From Abelmoschus esculentus (lineage: Eukaryota > Streptophyta > Magnoliopsida > Malvales > Malvaceae): a stretch of 64,000 bases of DNA. The stretch covers positions 320,001 through 384,000 of the forward strand of contig JAUCBN010000012.1 in assembly GCA_035048815.1 (NCBI GenBank), in the 5' to 3' direction. Below are positions 35,968-47,841 of this stretch, piece after piece. The notes under the pieces are model-generated. The model was not told the DNA's origin. It saw only the letters and a program-made list of their open reading frames with translations, and did no database searches. The position numbers were made by a program, and so were the translations under genes. How positions within the stretch are numbered: the stretch's first letter is position 1; each line of letters begins with the position of its first letter.

Positions 35968-37301
35968 ATGGGAAGGTCTCCTTGTTGTGAGAAAGCTCAC
36001 ACCAACAAAGGTGCATGGACCAAGGAAGAAGACGATCGCCTCAGAGCTTACATCCGAGCACACGGAGAAGGTTGCTGGCGCTCCCTCCCGAAAGCCGCTG
36101 GCCTCCTCCGTTGCGGCAAAAGCTGCAGACTTCGTTGGATCAACTACTTAAGACCTGACCTTAAACGTGGTAACTTCAGTGAAGAGGAAGATGAACTCAT
36201 TATCAAACTCCATAGCCTTCTTGGTAACAAGTAAGTACCTGCTATAAATATTGGGTTAATTACACCAAACATCCCAAACTATGGTTTAGTTTCCAAATTG
36301 ATCATTATACTTCAAAATATTTTCATTTAATCTTTAAAGTATTAGTATTCTAACAATGATCAGGTCCTTCCATTCCAAAATTAAGAATTTTATGTTAGAG
36401 GGCCGAAATGAATCATACTATTTTAGTAGGGAGGCAAGGTCGTCCCGTCATCACCTTAATTGTTGAATGTTAGTTCGAAAATAATGTTAATTAAGCATAT
36501 TTATAATATATATAATTTACTTTTAAATATATGTGTTCATTGCATGAACAACTTAAATAGGACGTGTTTCTCGCATGAATAACATAAATATAAGACGTTG
36601 AACAAAGAAATGACTTCTAAATCTTAATGACATTATTTCTTCCTTTTTAACATGTTATACAAAAGATTTTCTTGCAATACATATGCATGTTCAAAATTTG
36701 ATCATATGTCATATTGGAACTAAAATTTAATGTTTAAAATAGAACATTCTAAAATTTGAAAAACTAATTTAAAATATAAGGCTTAATGTAGGGACATCTG
36801 ATGCAATTAACCCATAAATATCTGAAAATTTCTGATTGATTTTCTTTTCATAGGTGGTCTCTTATAGCTTCAAGATTACCGGGAAGAACAGACAATGAGA
36901 TAAAGAACTATTGGAACACACACATAAGAAGAAAGTTATTGAGTCAAGGGATTGATCCCTCGACTCACAGGCAGCTCAACGAGACTGCAGCGGCTCGGGA
37001 TGTTAACACGATATGTTTCTTCAGCAGTAAAGATGCCGAGAAAAATGAGAAAATGAAGAAAATCTCAGTCGAAGAAAGGTGCCCAGACTTGAATCTGGAC
37101 CTCAAAATTAGTCCCCCGGCAGAGCCATCTGGTGTTTGTTTTGTATGCAATTCAAGAGTGAATAACAGCAAAGACTGCAGTTGCTGCAACTTTGCTGCTG
37201 CTGCTCATGGTAGCTCTAGCAGCAAAGACAACAGTAATGATTACGAGTTCTTAGGGATAAAATCTGGGGTTTTGGATTTTAGAAGTTTGGAAATGAAATA
37301 A
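35968..37301 (+). CDS. R2R3-MYB repressor, subgroup 4 (MYB4/MYB7-like)
   Basis: This is a nuclear transcription factor of the subgroup that represses phenylpropanoid and lignin genes. Two exons (35968-36230 and 36854-37301) join in phase to 236 aa, starting MGRSPCCEKAHTNKGAWTKE. R2 and R3 span about 13-63 and 66-114. The R3 repeat has the bHLH-contact pattern (DELIIKLHSLLGNKWSLIASR). After the DNA-binding domain come the subgroup-4 marks: the C1-type LLSQGIDPSTHR, the EAR repression motif LNLDL, a Cys motif (CFVCNS then CSCC), and the C-terminal EFLGIKSGVLDFRSLEMK. The second repeat is split at the usual position. Of the 623-bp intron, 561 bp is a MITE. Length is slightly below MYB4/MYB7, but all motifs are present. 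Confidence 0.95.
36253..36813. mobile_element. MULE-type MITE in the MYB intron
   Basis: The left end reads GGGTTAATTACACCAAACAT. The right end, reverse-complemented, reads GGGTTAATTGCATCAGATGT, and both continue with CCC. Flanking 9-mers are ATAAATATT (36244-36252) and ATAAATATC (36814-36822), matching at 8 of 9 positions. A 9-bp duplication is typical of Mutator-like elements. No transposase is encoded. Confidence 0.8.
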
Positions 37302-37493
37302 TTAGAGATTTTGATTTTTCTTCTTCTTTAAATTTAGGTAAGATTAACAACCATCAAGTACTAAAAGAAGGCAATATAAGTCTTGAAAGTAAGCTGAGAC
37401 TCAACATGTACAACCAATGGATATAACTAAATACATTTCAAACGCAAGCTTATGCAAGAGCTTCCCGGGGCGATGGAGATACAAGATACCAAA

Positions 37494-37661
37494 CTAGGTT
37501 TCTTCAGGGACTGCCAAGGCATTCTTTGCAGCCTCTGCGGCTGCTTTCTCTGCTTCAATCTCGGCAACAATAGTATCAATTTTGGCTTCTTCTAGTTGCC
37601 GCAGTCCATGCTCTTTTGTCATCACAGCTACTTCTATGTTCTTTCCACCACTCTCAACAAC
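37494..37661 (-). pseudogene. Proteasome alpha-7 (PAD1-type) last-exon remnant
   Basis: The minus strand reads VVESGGKNIEVAVMTKEHGL, then RQLEEAKIDTIVAEIEAEK and an Ala-rich tail to a TAG stop at 37494-37496 (55 codons). This is the C-terminal helix region of 20S proteasome subunit alpha type-7. A splice acceptor (TTAG) directly precedes it at 37662-37663. The 1.2 kb farther upstream contains no other PAD1 exon, so this is a solitary last exon. The frame is open, but the last residues (NALAVPEET) differ from the usual KKGPPKET ending. Confidence 0.85.
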
Positions 37662-38854
37662 CTAATTGTTAGAGAAAGAAAATAGAGATCAAAGGCTATT
37701 ACATGCAATACATGATCACCAACCACTCTAAAATTCACTGTTGCCACTGGATAAATTTGATCCACAGACAGCATAACCGGTGTATGTGGAGCAATCGAAC
37801 ATGAGAAACCAACAAAACATGCAGAACAACATTTGACACCGAATCACAACGTTTTGATGAATCCTGATAGAAACCAAGGCTCTAGATTGCAGCTTAGTTA
37901 AACTTTACAATATTTTGTTTTTAACTATAAATGTCTCGACATCGAGTTACAATAACTGTAGTCTCTTATAAGCTCCAGCAAGTTAAGATAGTTTCAAATA
38001 AGTAATGATCAATTCAATACCCCTTTCTTTATGTCCACTGAATTTTCAAGCAACATGGTCACTAAACTTTTATTCTCGAATCGAATTTTGCAGAAATCTA
38101 TTACGTAAATGATTCTTCATTTTAATTTTTATATTTAAAATATTAGATTTAAACTTTTAATCTTTTTAAAATAACCCAATATCTCATTGCATTAGACTTA
38201 TTGTCTCATTAGACTAATTCTTAAATAATATTTCTTTAGTTTTTAAACAAATAGCAGTAAAGGCATAGATACAGAGACTCAGAGAGCTTTAAATGCGTAT
38301 CTTTGGAAAATCTAACCAAACTTTACCAGCACATTCATTTTCAACTTGGGTTTCTTCTCCTGCAACTCATGATATTGAAATCGACCTTGTGATTGTAGAC
38401 GTAGTGAACTCATGGTGATGATACGCCCGTCGTTGCACCACGTCAGCCGTCAGGTCTTGTCAATAAAAATACTGCAGACATGGGAATCCCTTTCGCCAAT
38501 CTGTTATGTTTCTCCATTTCCATAGCTATCGACTGACGTGATCCTCTTGCTTCTGTCATAGGTTAAAAATCTTGTGGAGAGGCCTTGGATTCACGTGCAT
38601 CCATAGACCTTATCTAAGTCAAAAAGTCGGCGGACATTGCATTTGCACCACAAGCTTAGAGTTGGCAGCAACTCAATCTTCTCACCTCATCCACACGAAT
38701 CTAGCCATGTCTAGCTAGATTGTTCTAAGCCCTTCTAGCTAGCTCGAACCATCTCATTAATGGCTACAACATGTCTATATATCATGTTGTAAACCATGCT
38801 TTTTCTTCTGCATGCACATATATACGTTTCTTGGCAGGAAAAAAGGAAGAATCA
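37662..38854. other. Intergenic
   Basis: Between the proteasome remnant and the small membrane ORF I see AT-rich sequence at about 38000-38260 that resembles dispersed plant repeats. The remainder is mixed-composition DNA with no coding support. Confidence 0.45.
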
Positions 38855-39157
38855 ATGAGGGTATCGGATTTGCTTGCAGCCAACTGGAATCACTTATGGG
38901 TTGCTAGTATCTTGTTGTTCAAGTTCATGGAGTTGGCTAAAGTTTTGTGTTTACAAGGAAGATTCCCTACCATTACTCTTCTTCTTTACTCTGCTACTTT
39001 TACTGTCATCATTTTATCTGCTGCGTTTGTAGTTGATTTGGCTGCTATGGTTCAATCTATTCTTCGTTCAAAACCAAGTCCAGTTAGCCCTAAAACCTGC
39101 AAAGGAGGCATATGTTGGCACAATTTTCCAATTGTTTCTGATGGAATTATCGAATAA
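38855..39157 (+). CDS. Hypothetical small membrane protein, 100 aa
   Basis: The frame from the ATG at 38855 (MRVSDLLAANWNHLWVAS) to the stop at 39155-39157 encodes 100 aa. It has two hydrophobic segments, about residues 14-36 and 43-70, and a short polar C terminus with two Cys. The frame is open back to 38771, where an alternative start exists. An acceptor-like TTGGCAG lies just upstream of the chosen ATG, so it could also be a spliced second exon. I do not recognise the family. Confidence 0.4.
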   Translation: MRVSDLLAANWNHLWVASILLFKFMELAKVLCLQGRFPTITLLLYSATFTVIILSAAFVVDLAAMVQSILRSKPSPVSPKTCKGGICWHNFPIVSDGIIE

Positions 39158-39923
39158 GTAGAGCTTCAGTCTCAGAGTCCAAAGTTTGCTGTACAAATGG
39201 TGACATTACAGTAACAAACCTGCATTTTTCTCCTGGTTGTATACTTGTATTATTTCGATTAAATTTGGAGTTGATTTCGATCGGATAACTAATCTGAGAG
39301 CAGATCCCTCTAAAATTATTTTCTTCATTTACATTGTTCAAAAAGGAAACTTTATTTAGTGACGTCATACTTTTTACTATTTAACTCAACAAGTGTTTAA
39401 CGATTGTCCATTAAAATATTAAATCTGAGCCAAGTTCGAACAGTTTTGTATCTCTTCGAGTTGAGTTTAAATTGGACTCGAATTTATTCTTAATCATCTC
39501 ATGTTAAATTACGCAACTCTTGTACATGCTTGCTATCAGTCACCGTCGGCGAGAACACCTACTTCGATGGGTTGACCGTCATTTCACCCCTTTTGGGCCT
39601 CGATCTTCACGATGTAGACTGAACATGCCCAACCCACATTCGTCACAGGCTTGTTACTTGTTGCAAACAATGCAGTCAACAGCTTCTTCTTCTTCCTCGG
39701 ACAAGCCGCAGGCGGTCGCATAACGACATGGACTAGTTTTGGGTCATAACCATAGCAGATAAAAAGTTGTTATAATCAGAGCTGGTACAACGTAAACAAG
39801 TCCCGCAACCATTGCACAATCGAGATTTAAATGCCCAGAACACACCCAGGATTTAAGTAAAGCCGCGGCACAACTAACACGAGGGCAAGCCAAAAGATGA
39901 AAAATGTCAAAAATTAAATAACC

Positions 39924-39997
39924 TGCTCTCATTGAGAGTGGAACTCAAGACCTCCCGCTTACTAAACAGGTGCTCTAACCAACTGAGCTATGAGAGC
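39924..39997 (-). tRNA. tRNA-Thr (anticodon AGT), possibly decayed
   Basis: The minus strand folds into a full cloverleaf of 74 nt. The acceptor stem is GCTCTCA with TGAGAGC and discriminator A. The D arm is TAGCTCAGTTGGTTAGAGCA. The anticodon loop is TTAGTAA between CCTGT and GCGGG, and the T stem is TTGAG with CTCAA. The T loop reads TTCCACT, where the near-invariant purine at position 57 is C. The anticodon stem has an extra G-U pair. The A box is intact and the B box carries the change. There is no intron. Confidence 0.85.
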
Positions 39998-41083
39998 TTG
40001 ATGATTAGTTTCTCAGATTACAATTTTGTTCTTAATGAACAGTTGAAAGAAAAAATGATACCCTTCACAGACACTACTGTTTCAAATGTGATAAACCCAT
40101 AGCATGTTCCATTGTGTATAGGAGTGGATAAATGGATATGAAATTATGGATATCCAACACATTATAAAGAAATTAAAAAAAAAAAACTAACCAAATTTTG
40201 TTAGGTTGAGTAGGATAAATTAATTTTTTTTTGGTTAAAGTTTAATTTAGAATATTATGGACGAAATATCAGTATCAAATAAGGCTAGAATCTTGTAAAT
40301 GTAATTATGGATAAGCCCTTATGTGTTTTAGGAGTTGTCTTTTAATATCGAACGAACATTTAATCGACTTTAAATATAAGACTAATATCGAAACTCAATG
40401 AATTATATATATCGATGTTTGATGAATTAAGAGACAATGATTCATGTAATTAAAATATAAATCATTGAATTCACAAACTTTATCAATTATCAGTAGCCAA
40501 AAATCAAGGGCACCTAACTTTAGATCATAAATGAACAATATTTTCTAGGTGCCAAAATATGGCCCATTTCCATCTTCTCATGAACTCTGAGGTCTTCATG
40601 TAGGGACCAAATTAAAAGAAATGTGGAATCAAAGTCGAATTAGAAGTTTTGAGGAGTCAAAGTAAATTTTGTAATGTTTGTAGGACCAAAATACAATTTT
40701 ACCTTATACTAATTTAAAATGTTGAAGTTTTTAAAGAGACTGAAGAATAAATTTACCGTTTTAGTAGAGTCGAGGCTGCTTCCACCATGCTTTTTTTTAC
40801 CGACTGTAAATAATGTTGAAATTTGTCTAATAACATCCTAAGTCCCTAATAATTTAAATATTAGTTAAATTAATCTCTATCTAAAGATTATACATGTTGG
40901 ATAACGTACTTGAAATGCATCATCTGATAAGGACTAATCACCTATCCAATCCATTATGTTCTGGGTGTCATGTGCTGCCAAAATTGGGTCTACCAACAAA
41001 AGAAATAAAAGAATGGGGACTAAAAATCATTTCACTTTTCTCTTATAGTTGCAACTGTCATCTTTTTTTTTAAGTTTTGTGTG

Positions 41084-41358
41084 GGTAAATACACACAAAT
41101 AGCCACTGAATTATGTTAAAATAATCTATTTTTGCTATTAAACTTTTAATTCGGTTATAAAATAGTCCCTAATAGTTTAAATTTTCTATAATTTAAGAAT
41201 CACTTTGTAATAATTTGATAAGTTCGAATGATAATTATGCAACATAATGACAATCTCATAAATGAATTAAAATTTAAAGACCATTTTTTGTAACTTTTAA
41301 AAATTAATGACTAAAAATATTATTTTAACATAATTCAGTACTGTTTACATACTTTACC
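41084..41358. mobile_element. 275-bp MITE with long terminal inverted repeats
   Basis: The element begins GGTAAAT and ends TTTACC. Inside each end is a perfect 21-bp inverted match, 41105-41125 against 41319-41339, and similarity continues on both sides of it. The TIR type (GGTAAA...) is common among plant Mutator-like MITEs. Flanking 9-mers match poorly, so the insertion is old or the exact ends are uncertain. Confidence 0.75.
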
Positions 41359-42534
41359 TTTTTTTCAGCCTTTTATTGAATAGCATAGCATGCCCATAAT
41401 CAAGTAGCGAAGGTTACCTTTATCTATCACCATAAAAGCTGATGTTTCTTACACTTTGCAATATCATGATCTTCTAGAATTTGGCAAAATTAGTATCAAT
41501 GTATGTTAGATTGAATGCTAAGAACATTGATATTTTTTGGATAATATTTTCGGTTTAAATTTTATGAACGAAAAATTTAATATCAAAATTTTTTTTTTGT
41601 TTAAAAATTTGGTTTGACTTAAATTTATATATAATATGTATTCGATATAACTACAAATTATAGAAGAAGATTGAAAGTAAAATGTAGTGTTAAATTCCAA
41701 ATGGATTCTTATCATCCCCAAATGAACAAGTTTTGGTCAAGTAGATGTACTCCGTTTTAGGATTTGATTGCCCAACAAGCAATTCTTAGAGCTTTATTAG
41801 TTAGTGTTTTATTGATAAAAGTGGAAGTGGAGGAAAACAATTGGAGTTTCCAATGAAAGAAAAAGTTAACCCATGTTTAGGGGTGATTATTGGGGTTGGT
41901 ATATACTAATAAAAATAATTAAGTTTGATTTTATTATAAAAAAGTTAAACTGTTCATGTCTCGGATTTAAATTGATTTAAATTCAAAATTAAAATAAACT
42001 AGAAGAGTCGAGACACTTGAATGTAAAAATATCTTAAATTCAAAATGATTTGAATAAGTGATATGAATGACTTCATCCAAAATAGAATCATGTTCAAGGT
42101 GTACGATTATATACTCATCCTAAAATCGAAAACTTTCTCGGTTAATTATTTATTTTATTAATTGTATGTATCTTAAAATCTGAAATTTCTTATGTTAATT
42201 ACTTATTTTACTAATTGTACTTATCCTGAAATTTGTGTCCACCTTAAAAATATTTTTAGATCTATCAACAAGATTTAATATACCAATCAAATTGATAGGT
42301 CTAAAAATAATTTATAAAGTTAAAAAGGAATCTAAAATAATAATTAAATAAAGGAAAAAGAAGTTTGAGGTGATGGCTAGTTTGTCCCCAAATTAGTACA
42401 CATGTAACATCAAAGTAATATTACAATTTAGAAGATTATAAAGGAACAAGAGGCACATGTTGGGAGTGATTAAAATGAAAAAGTAATAAAGTAAGATGGT
42501 GATAAACATGATTTATACATCTCTAATTAATGTC

Positions 42535-43732
42535 CTAATAAGCTTTATGCTTAATCACATCCATCCCCATCTCAGTTGGATCTGTTGCTTGAACCTCATA
42601 GTGGATGCCATCCAGCACTCTCCTCAGCCCAGCTTTTGATGTTGCGTACAGCATTTTTGCCCTGATTCTGGATGCGGTTGGGGACCTAAAGGAATAAAAT
42701 AAACACCCATCATTCTTAGTAGCTTTATACTTTAATTCAAATGGGTTTGGACCAGCAATTCAGTGGGTGCCAGTGACATGGAAATTTCTCATGGGTTTTA
42801 TAAAAGAAAATGAAAAAGGTGGGGTGTTGACTTGGTGAAGGGTGATCAATCACCATTCTAATATTGATATTTCTAAATACTTTTTTATAATGACTCGAAT
42901 TATTTTTTTAAATGATAATCTTCACATAATTTATTACTAATCTAAGTTATCTATTTAATCTAAAAATCAAATTATATAATACATATTTTATCTCGTATAT
43001 ATATATATTCTTCATCCTATAGATGTACCAAATTTATGTTTGGACAAAAATATGTTTTCCTAGTGCATAGAGATGCTTAGATTCTTATTTTATCAAATCT
43101 ACCATTATTGATACAATGATGCTTGCCCCCCAAAATAATACTAATGGAAATCTCAATTATTTGATTATTTTTAAACCCATGAGAGGAAAATAATAAGCTA
43201 ATTATTCTTTCTTATATGTACCATCTCCATGTTACCCTTGTATCAATAATGAAACTCCAATTTTACAAAGGGTAAAATTGTCAACTTGTGTTCTACCGAC
43301 GAAATGAATCGAAAGAGAATAATTAGCGACGAAGTGAATAGAAAAGACAACAAACCACGCAATGAAGAAGATCTTGCTTTTCCGGCAATTATCAACGGTG
43401 ACGAAATCGAAATCAAACACTGCATATCGGCAATCGTCGGTGGGTAACGAGGCGGTGAAATCATCGTAGCTCTCACCAGGACTGCCGACCTTATCTACCG
43501 TCACCAACCGTGATTTCTCGTCGATCTTGAACACTATATACCGATGCACCTTCTTCCATTTCATCTCCATGAATGAGTTCTTGCACTCATCGGCGATCCA
43601 CATCCCAGTCGTAGCCTAAAATATCATACTCCCGAATCAAATCGATTACGTATAATTAAACTAAAATGAAACCGAGAGAAAGAACAAAAGAAAGAACTAA
43701 ATTGATTGTACCATCTTGAACGCCATAGCCAT
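42535..43732 (-). CDS. Actin-depolymerizing factor, ADF5-like
   Basis: This is a cytoplasmic actin-binding ADF/cofilin. Three exons (43712-43732, 43356-43615, 42535-42685) join in phase to 143 aa. The first exon encodes only MAMAFKM, the layout of ADF5. The body reads GMWIADECKNSFMEMKWKK, then HRYIVFKIDEKS, CRYAVFDFDFVT and KSKIFFIAWSP, with SRIRAKMLYATSK as the long actin-binding helix, and EVQATDPTEMG near the end. The closest remembered relative is Arabidopsis ADF5, a subclass reported to bundle rather than sever filaments. All borders are GT-AG, the length is exact, and a TATA box lies about 110 bp upstream. Confidence 0.93.
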
Positions 43733-43840
43733 TGTTGAAGAGTTGTTTGACTGAGCTCAATTCTTTCCCTTTTTTCCTCTCTTTTTTCTTCGCTGAAACT
43801 TGAAACCGTGGGTGATGAGAATCGAAAGCTGCAAATGGGC

Positions 43841-43850
43841 TTTATATAAA
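43841..43850 (-). promoter_or_regulatory. TATA box of ADF5-like gene
   Basis: The minus strand reads TTTATATAAA here, about 110 bp upstream of the start codon. Confidence 0.6.
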
Positions 43851-45701
43851 GAAATACATTTTGGAAATGCCACTAAAGTTCGTTCTAATTACAACTCAGT
43901 CTAATGCCAATGCCATAGCTATGTTACGTAAATAGTTTTGTTTTGGAAAAGTAAATTGTAATTTAGGATTTATTGAGAATATTTTTATAATCATTGATAT
44001 TTTAAATATAGTTTTTGTTTATTTTGAACATTATTAAAAAAATCATCATATTAAATTTTAATAATTTGATAATTTAAGATTTTAGTTTAATGTCATTTAT
44101 TTTTATATGGGAATAGTTTTTGAATAAATATTATTAATAAAGTTATTTTAGCTAATTACCTTCCTAGTGACTGCAACAGGTCAAATTAGTTACCCTAATC
44201 ATTGTGCTAGTTAAACATTTACTTATTCCCATTACAATTAATTTGAAGTTTTCACTTTACATTCTTGTGAAGAAAAAATCTTTGGTGACAAATTAAACTA
44301 TGCAATAATTATTTCCAATAATTAAACTTTGGTGATTAATTTCTCATCTTAGTTAATTGAATATTAATTCGATTTATATATTGTACTTAAATTGATTAAT
44401 CAATCAATTCCTCACATAAAAAAATTCTCATCTGACCCATCATGTAAATAGTTCTACTTTATAAATTTAAAATTCGAATTTTAATATATACATTTTTTAC
44501 GAAAGTAATTCGATAGACTGCAACAACAAGAAGTAGATGCAACATTTTTATCTATCATCATAGATATACATATAAGGGTGAACCAATTCAAAGCATGAAT
44601 GCAGGAAATGGAAGAAGAAATCCAAAAGTGGCTTCTGTAATTGAAAATGCTAACATTTTTTTTGTGTGTGTGTGTGATTGGAAACCGAGAAAAAGTTTTA
44701 GCCAAAACATGAAAGCATAAAAACAAAGTCGGAAAAATATACAATGGTCCCATCTTGGATACTGTGTTCTTTGCGTAAAAGCAAATTTAAAGAAAATATT
44801 AAAGTTCGTTGGATCGAATGATAAAAAAAATTATCGAGTTTAGAGATAAAAATTTTTGAAAACAAATTTAATTTGATTTAACTTTAGAAGAAAATAATAA
44901 GATATGCTCGATTGAGTGTTAAGGATTGTTCGGGTGAGGTATTGAGTTCAAATCTAATTTTTATTTTACAATAAAAAAAAATACGTTTCTTGTATTGCAT
45001 GCATGTACCTCTCCAAACACCGGCAATCCATGCAGGTTCTTTTCCCCGGCCGTCACCCAACTTTGTTCATTCTTTTAGTTCATAAAAAGGATTTTAAGTC
45101 CAAACATTAATTCCAAGATTTCATATCCCTATGATGCCTCGAGTTCTTCCATAAATTTGTCTCAAAAAGGTGTAGCTGACGCGCATTTTGCAAAATTAAT
45201 AAACAGAAAAACTAATGGAAATTAGTCATCGAATTCGTTTCGGTATATACTTTTTGTATAAAAAAAATCCATGTTAAAAGACGTATTCATCAAAATATTT
45301 AACGTAGATTAATTTAAATTAATCAAGATAAAACTATAAAAACCGTGATGACAAAAAAAATACACTGTTTAGATGCCAATCTTTTCTAAGTAATCAAGAA
45401 CTAAAATTTCAACTAAATTAAGGACCAGGCATATTGAAATCTTGTCTTCAGAATAGTTTTTAGAAAGAAAGAAGAAAGTGTGCCAACCGGAATTACTTAA
45501 CATTCAATTTTTCAATTATTCGAACATTTAAATTTTAAACTCGAACCCGAAATTTCAAACAACGGTTTCACAAGTGTACAATCGACAACGCAATAATCTG
45601 AATTGCATCCGTGGTTAAAGCGGGCAGTTACTAAAGAACAACAACACAGTATCTGAAGTTACAAATTTACGGGGATTCATAGAGTCTACACCATGAGTTC
45701 T
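43851..45701. other. Intergenic
   Basis: AT-rich DNA lies between the ADF5-like promoter and the 3' end of the choline-transporter gene. A (TG)n microsatellite lies at 44663-44677. A stretch at about 44905-44985 has faint tRNA-like A and B boxes (GAGTTCAAATC) and an A-rich tail, but not enough to call a SINE. No gene is seen. Confidence 0.5.
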
Positions 45702-47841
45702 TCAAGGGAAGGATGAACTACTACGGCTGTTCCGATTGATGGGTAAATGAACATAAACCTCATGAACCTCCTGCTTGTATACTTCTCCTCTATCCCGATC
45801 GATCGCGTAGCAAATGTAAACGGTGTCGATCACGTTGTCCAATACATGGACAAAGTAACCTAGAACTATGATTAGCAACATCCATGCGAGAACAGCTACG
45901 ATATATGTGTTAACTCCTAGGTCGCTAACACCCTGTACGATTGCACATACCTGCATGTATGTTTTCGATTAAATAACAAGCCTGAAAAATCGGGGTTTTC
46001 TTTAAGATTGTGTGACGAGAGACTCACCACTATTGCATAAACAGCTGAGACGACAAAAATAACTCCGGCTAACAAACGAGTTGAGATAGTCTCCACGAAG
46101 ACGGCAGACAGTAGGTTACGCCTTAGAAGCTCGTACGTCATCCTTGCGGATGTGCAGTATGCCTCACCGGTTATAGCTGCGAAGTTGATGGTGAACTTGT
46201 TAAGAAAGTCTATTGCGGACAGTAGGGCATTAACGCAACACCGGAGAACAAGATTCACTATCCCGGGAACATCTTCTTGTCTTGCACTGTCAACTGCAGC
46301 TCGCACCAAACGGACAACACAAATAAGGAGTCCTGATAAGCAGACGGTGCCAGAAGAAGGGCCAAATGCATTTCTGCAGAGGTTTAGAACCAGGAGGTTA
46401 AGAAGATTAACAGGCTATACAACCGCCCATAGTATGCAAATCAGAAACCTAACTGTTCAATGTTATCAGACCATGGGGATAGCAGCCCTCAAAGAATGTC
46501 TGGTTCATTAAGTTCATATGTTTCATTAAGTTCATAAATTATCTTAAAGAACTCTATTACAAATGCCTAAACAGAATGCTAAAACACAAATATAAATCAT
46601 GCTGTCAACTATGTATCTCAACTAATCTTTCGAAAATTAATCACTACAAACCCGGTATTCGACTATTCGTACTTTAACAGACAAAAGAACAAAATTCCAA
46701 TTCAAACTTGATTTCAGTTACCATCACATTAATGTAGAAACTGTTTATATTAATACATTAAGAACACTGAAATTTACCTCAATGAACTTCTTATACTCCT
46801 CTTAGGTTTCGTATCATCCTTCGAGAAGTACCACTGCGCAATGGTGGCACTGATCACATAAGCCTGAGCTTCCACCATTGTAGTCCAAGACCACAACATT
46901 GTCAAAATGGCCAATGCATAATAAGCAGGCACCCAGCTATCTTGTTTCCAAACACAAGTATACTCCCCATTGGATTCTTTAGCCACAATTCTCCCATTAA
47001 ACCGAGCAAACACCAAGAACACAACGATCGGCGCATAACAAACCACCAATCCGAGGGTCAACAACGGTATCACCAAAAACAATCCTAAATTCCTCGACAG
47101 AGCATCGGAAGCAACACTGATTATACTCACGGTCAACTCGATTCGATGCCAATTAACCACAATGATCCAAACAACAATCCCAACTATTAACAAAACAAAC
47201 ACAAGCACCAAAATTCGATAAACCAAAGGGAAAGCATCGCTACAAGCCGAACTCAAAGTACAAGCAACGAACCAATAAATATCAAAGAAAATTGGCATGA
47301 TTATAAAGAAAGGAAGCAACGCATAAACGACATGCTTCGTGTAGTGTTTGAGTAACAAAAGCAAAAGAAAACAAATGGGTACACTTAAAATTAAAGTTAC
47401 AACAAGGGTCCATATTGAAATTGTCCAAAGACTCGAACTTGAAGAAGAAAAAAAGGGGGAACTTTCGAGAACCCAATTTGAATTTGATGAAGACGAACTA
47501 GGCTTAGTGCAAGAAGTGGAATTTGAGTCGTAGGTGAAACTCGAAACGGTGTCGTAGTTGTCATTTCGATTGAAGATTGAGAAAATACCGAAAGCGAAAG
47601 TGCAGAGGAGGAAGAGGAGAAAGATGATGAGGAAAGGAAGGTCTTTGAAAGATCTAGGTCCGTAATTGAAGGAGATGTGAAGGAACTGGTTTGAGTCGGG
47701 ATCTGGATCGGACGGTCCGGGTTGAGATGGTTCCTGTGGCGGGTAGGTGGTGGTCTTGAAGAGGAGAGGCTCGGTTGTTGAAGCGGCGTCGTAGAGAGAT
47801 GTGGGTTTTGAGATGTTGGTTTCTTCTTCTTTGCTGCCCAT
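45702..47841 (-). CDS. Choline transporter-like (CTL/PNS1 family) protein
   Basis: This is a polytopic membrane protein of the CTL family. Three exons (46778-47841, 46028-46373, 45702-45950) join in phase to 552 aa. A cytosolic Pro/Ser-rich N terminus of about 70 residues is followed by about ten hydrophobic segments, the first at FLIIFLLFLLCTFAFGIF. The family-conserved C-terminal half is present: MVEAQAYVISATIAQWYF, then AFGPSSGTVCLSGLLICVVR, NKFTINFAAITGEAYC, and the late FVHVLDNVIDTVYICYAIDR. Intron borders are GT-AG. Plant members act in choline and membrane-lipid homeostasis at plasmodesmata, trans-Golgi or plasma membrane; which role applies here is unknown. The gene appears intact. 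Confidence 0.88.

Larger units (their letters stand above)
39158..42534. other. Intergenic with tRNA and MITE
   Basis: This 3.4 kb holds the tRNA-Thr (39924-39997), a 275-bp MITE (41084-41358) and a moderately GC-rich stretch at about 39530-39760. That stretch is followed by ATCAGAGC, which could be a decayed LTR and primer-binding site. The rest is AT-rich without genes. Confidence 0.5.

Noticed and set aside
39530..39790. Possible LTR end followed by ATCAGAGC
   Set aside because: Eight matching bases of a primer-binding site after a more GC-rich stretch are suggestive, but there is no second LTR, internal coding region or target duplication in the window.
44905..44985. Faint tRNA-like boxes with A-rich tail
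   Set aside because: Box matches are weak, no cloverleaf forms and borders cannot be set.
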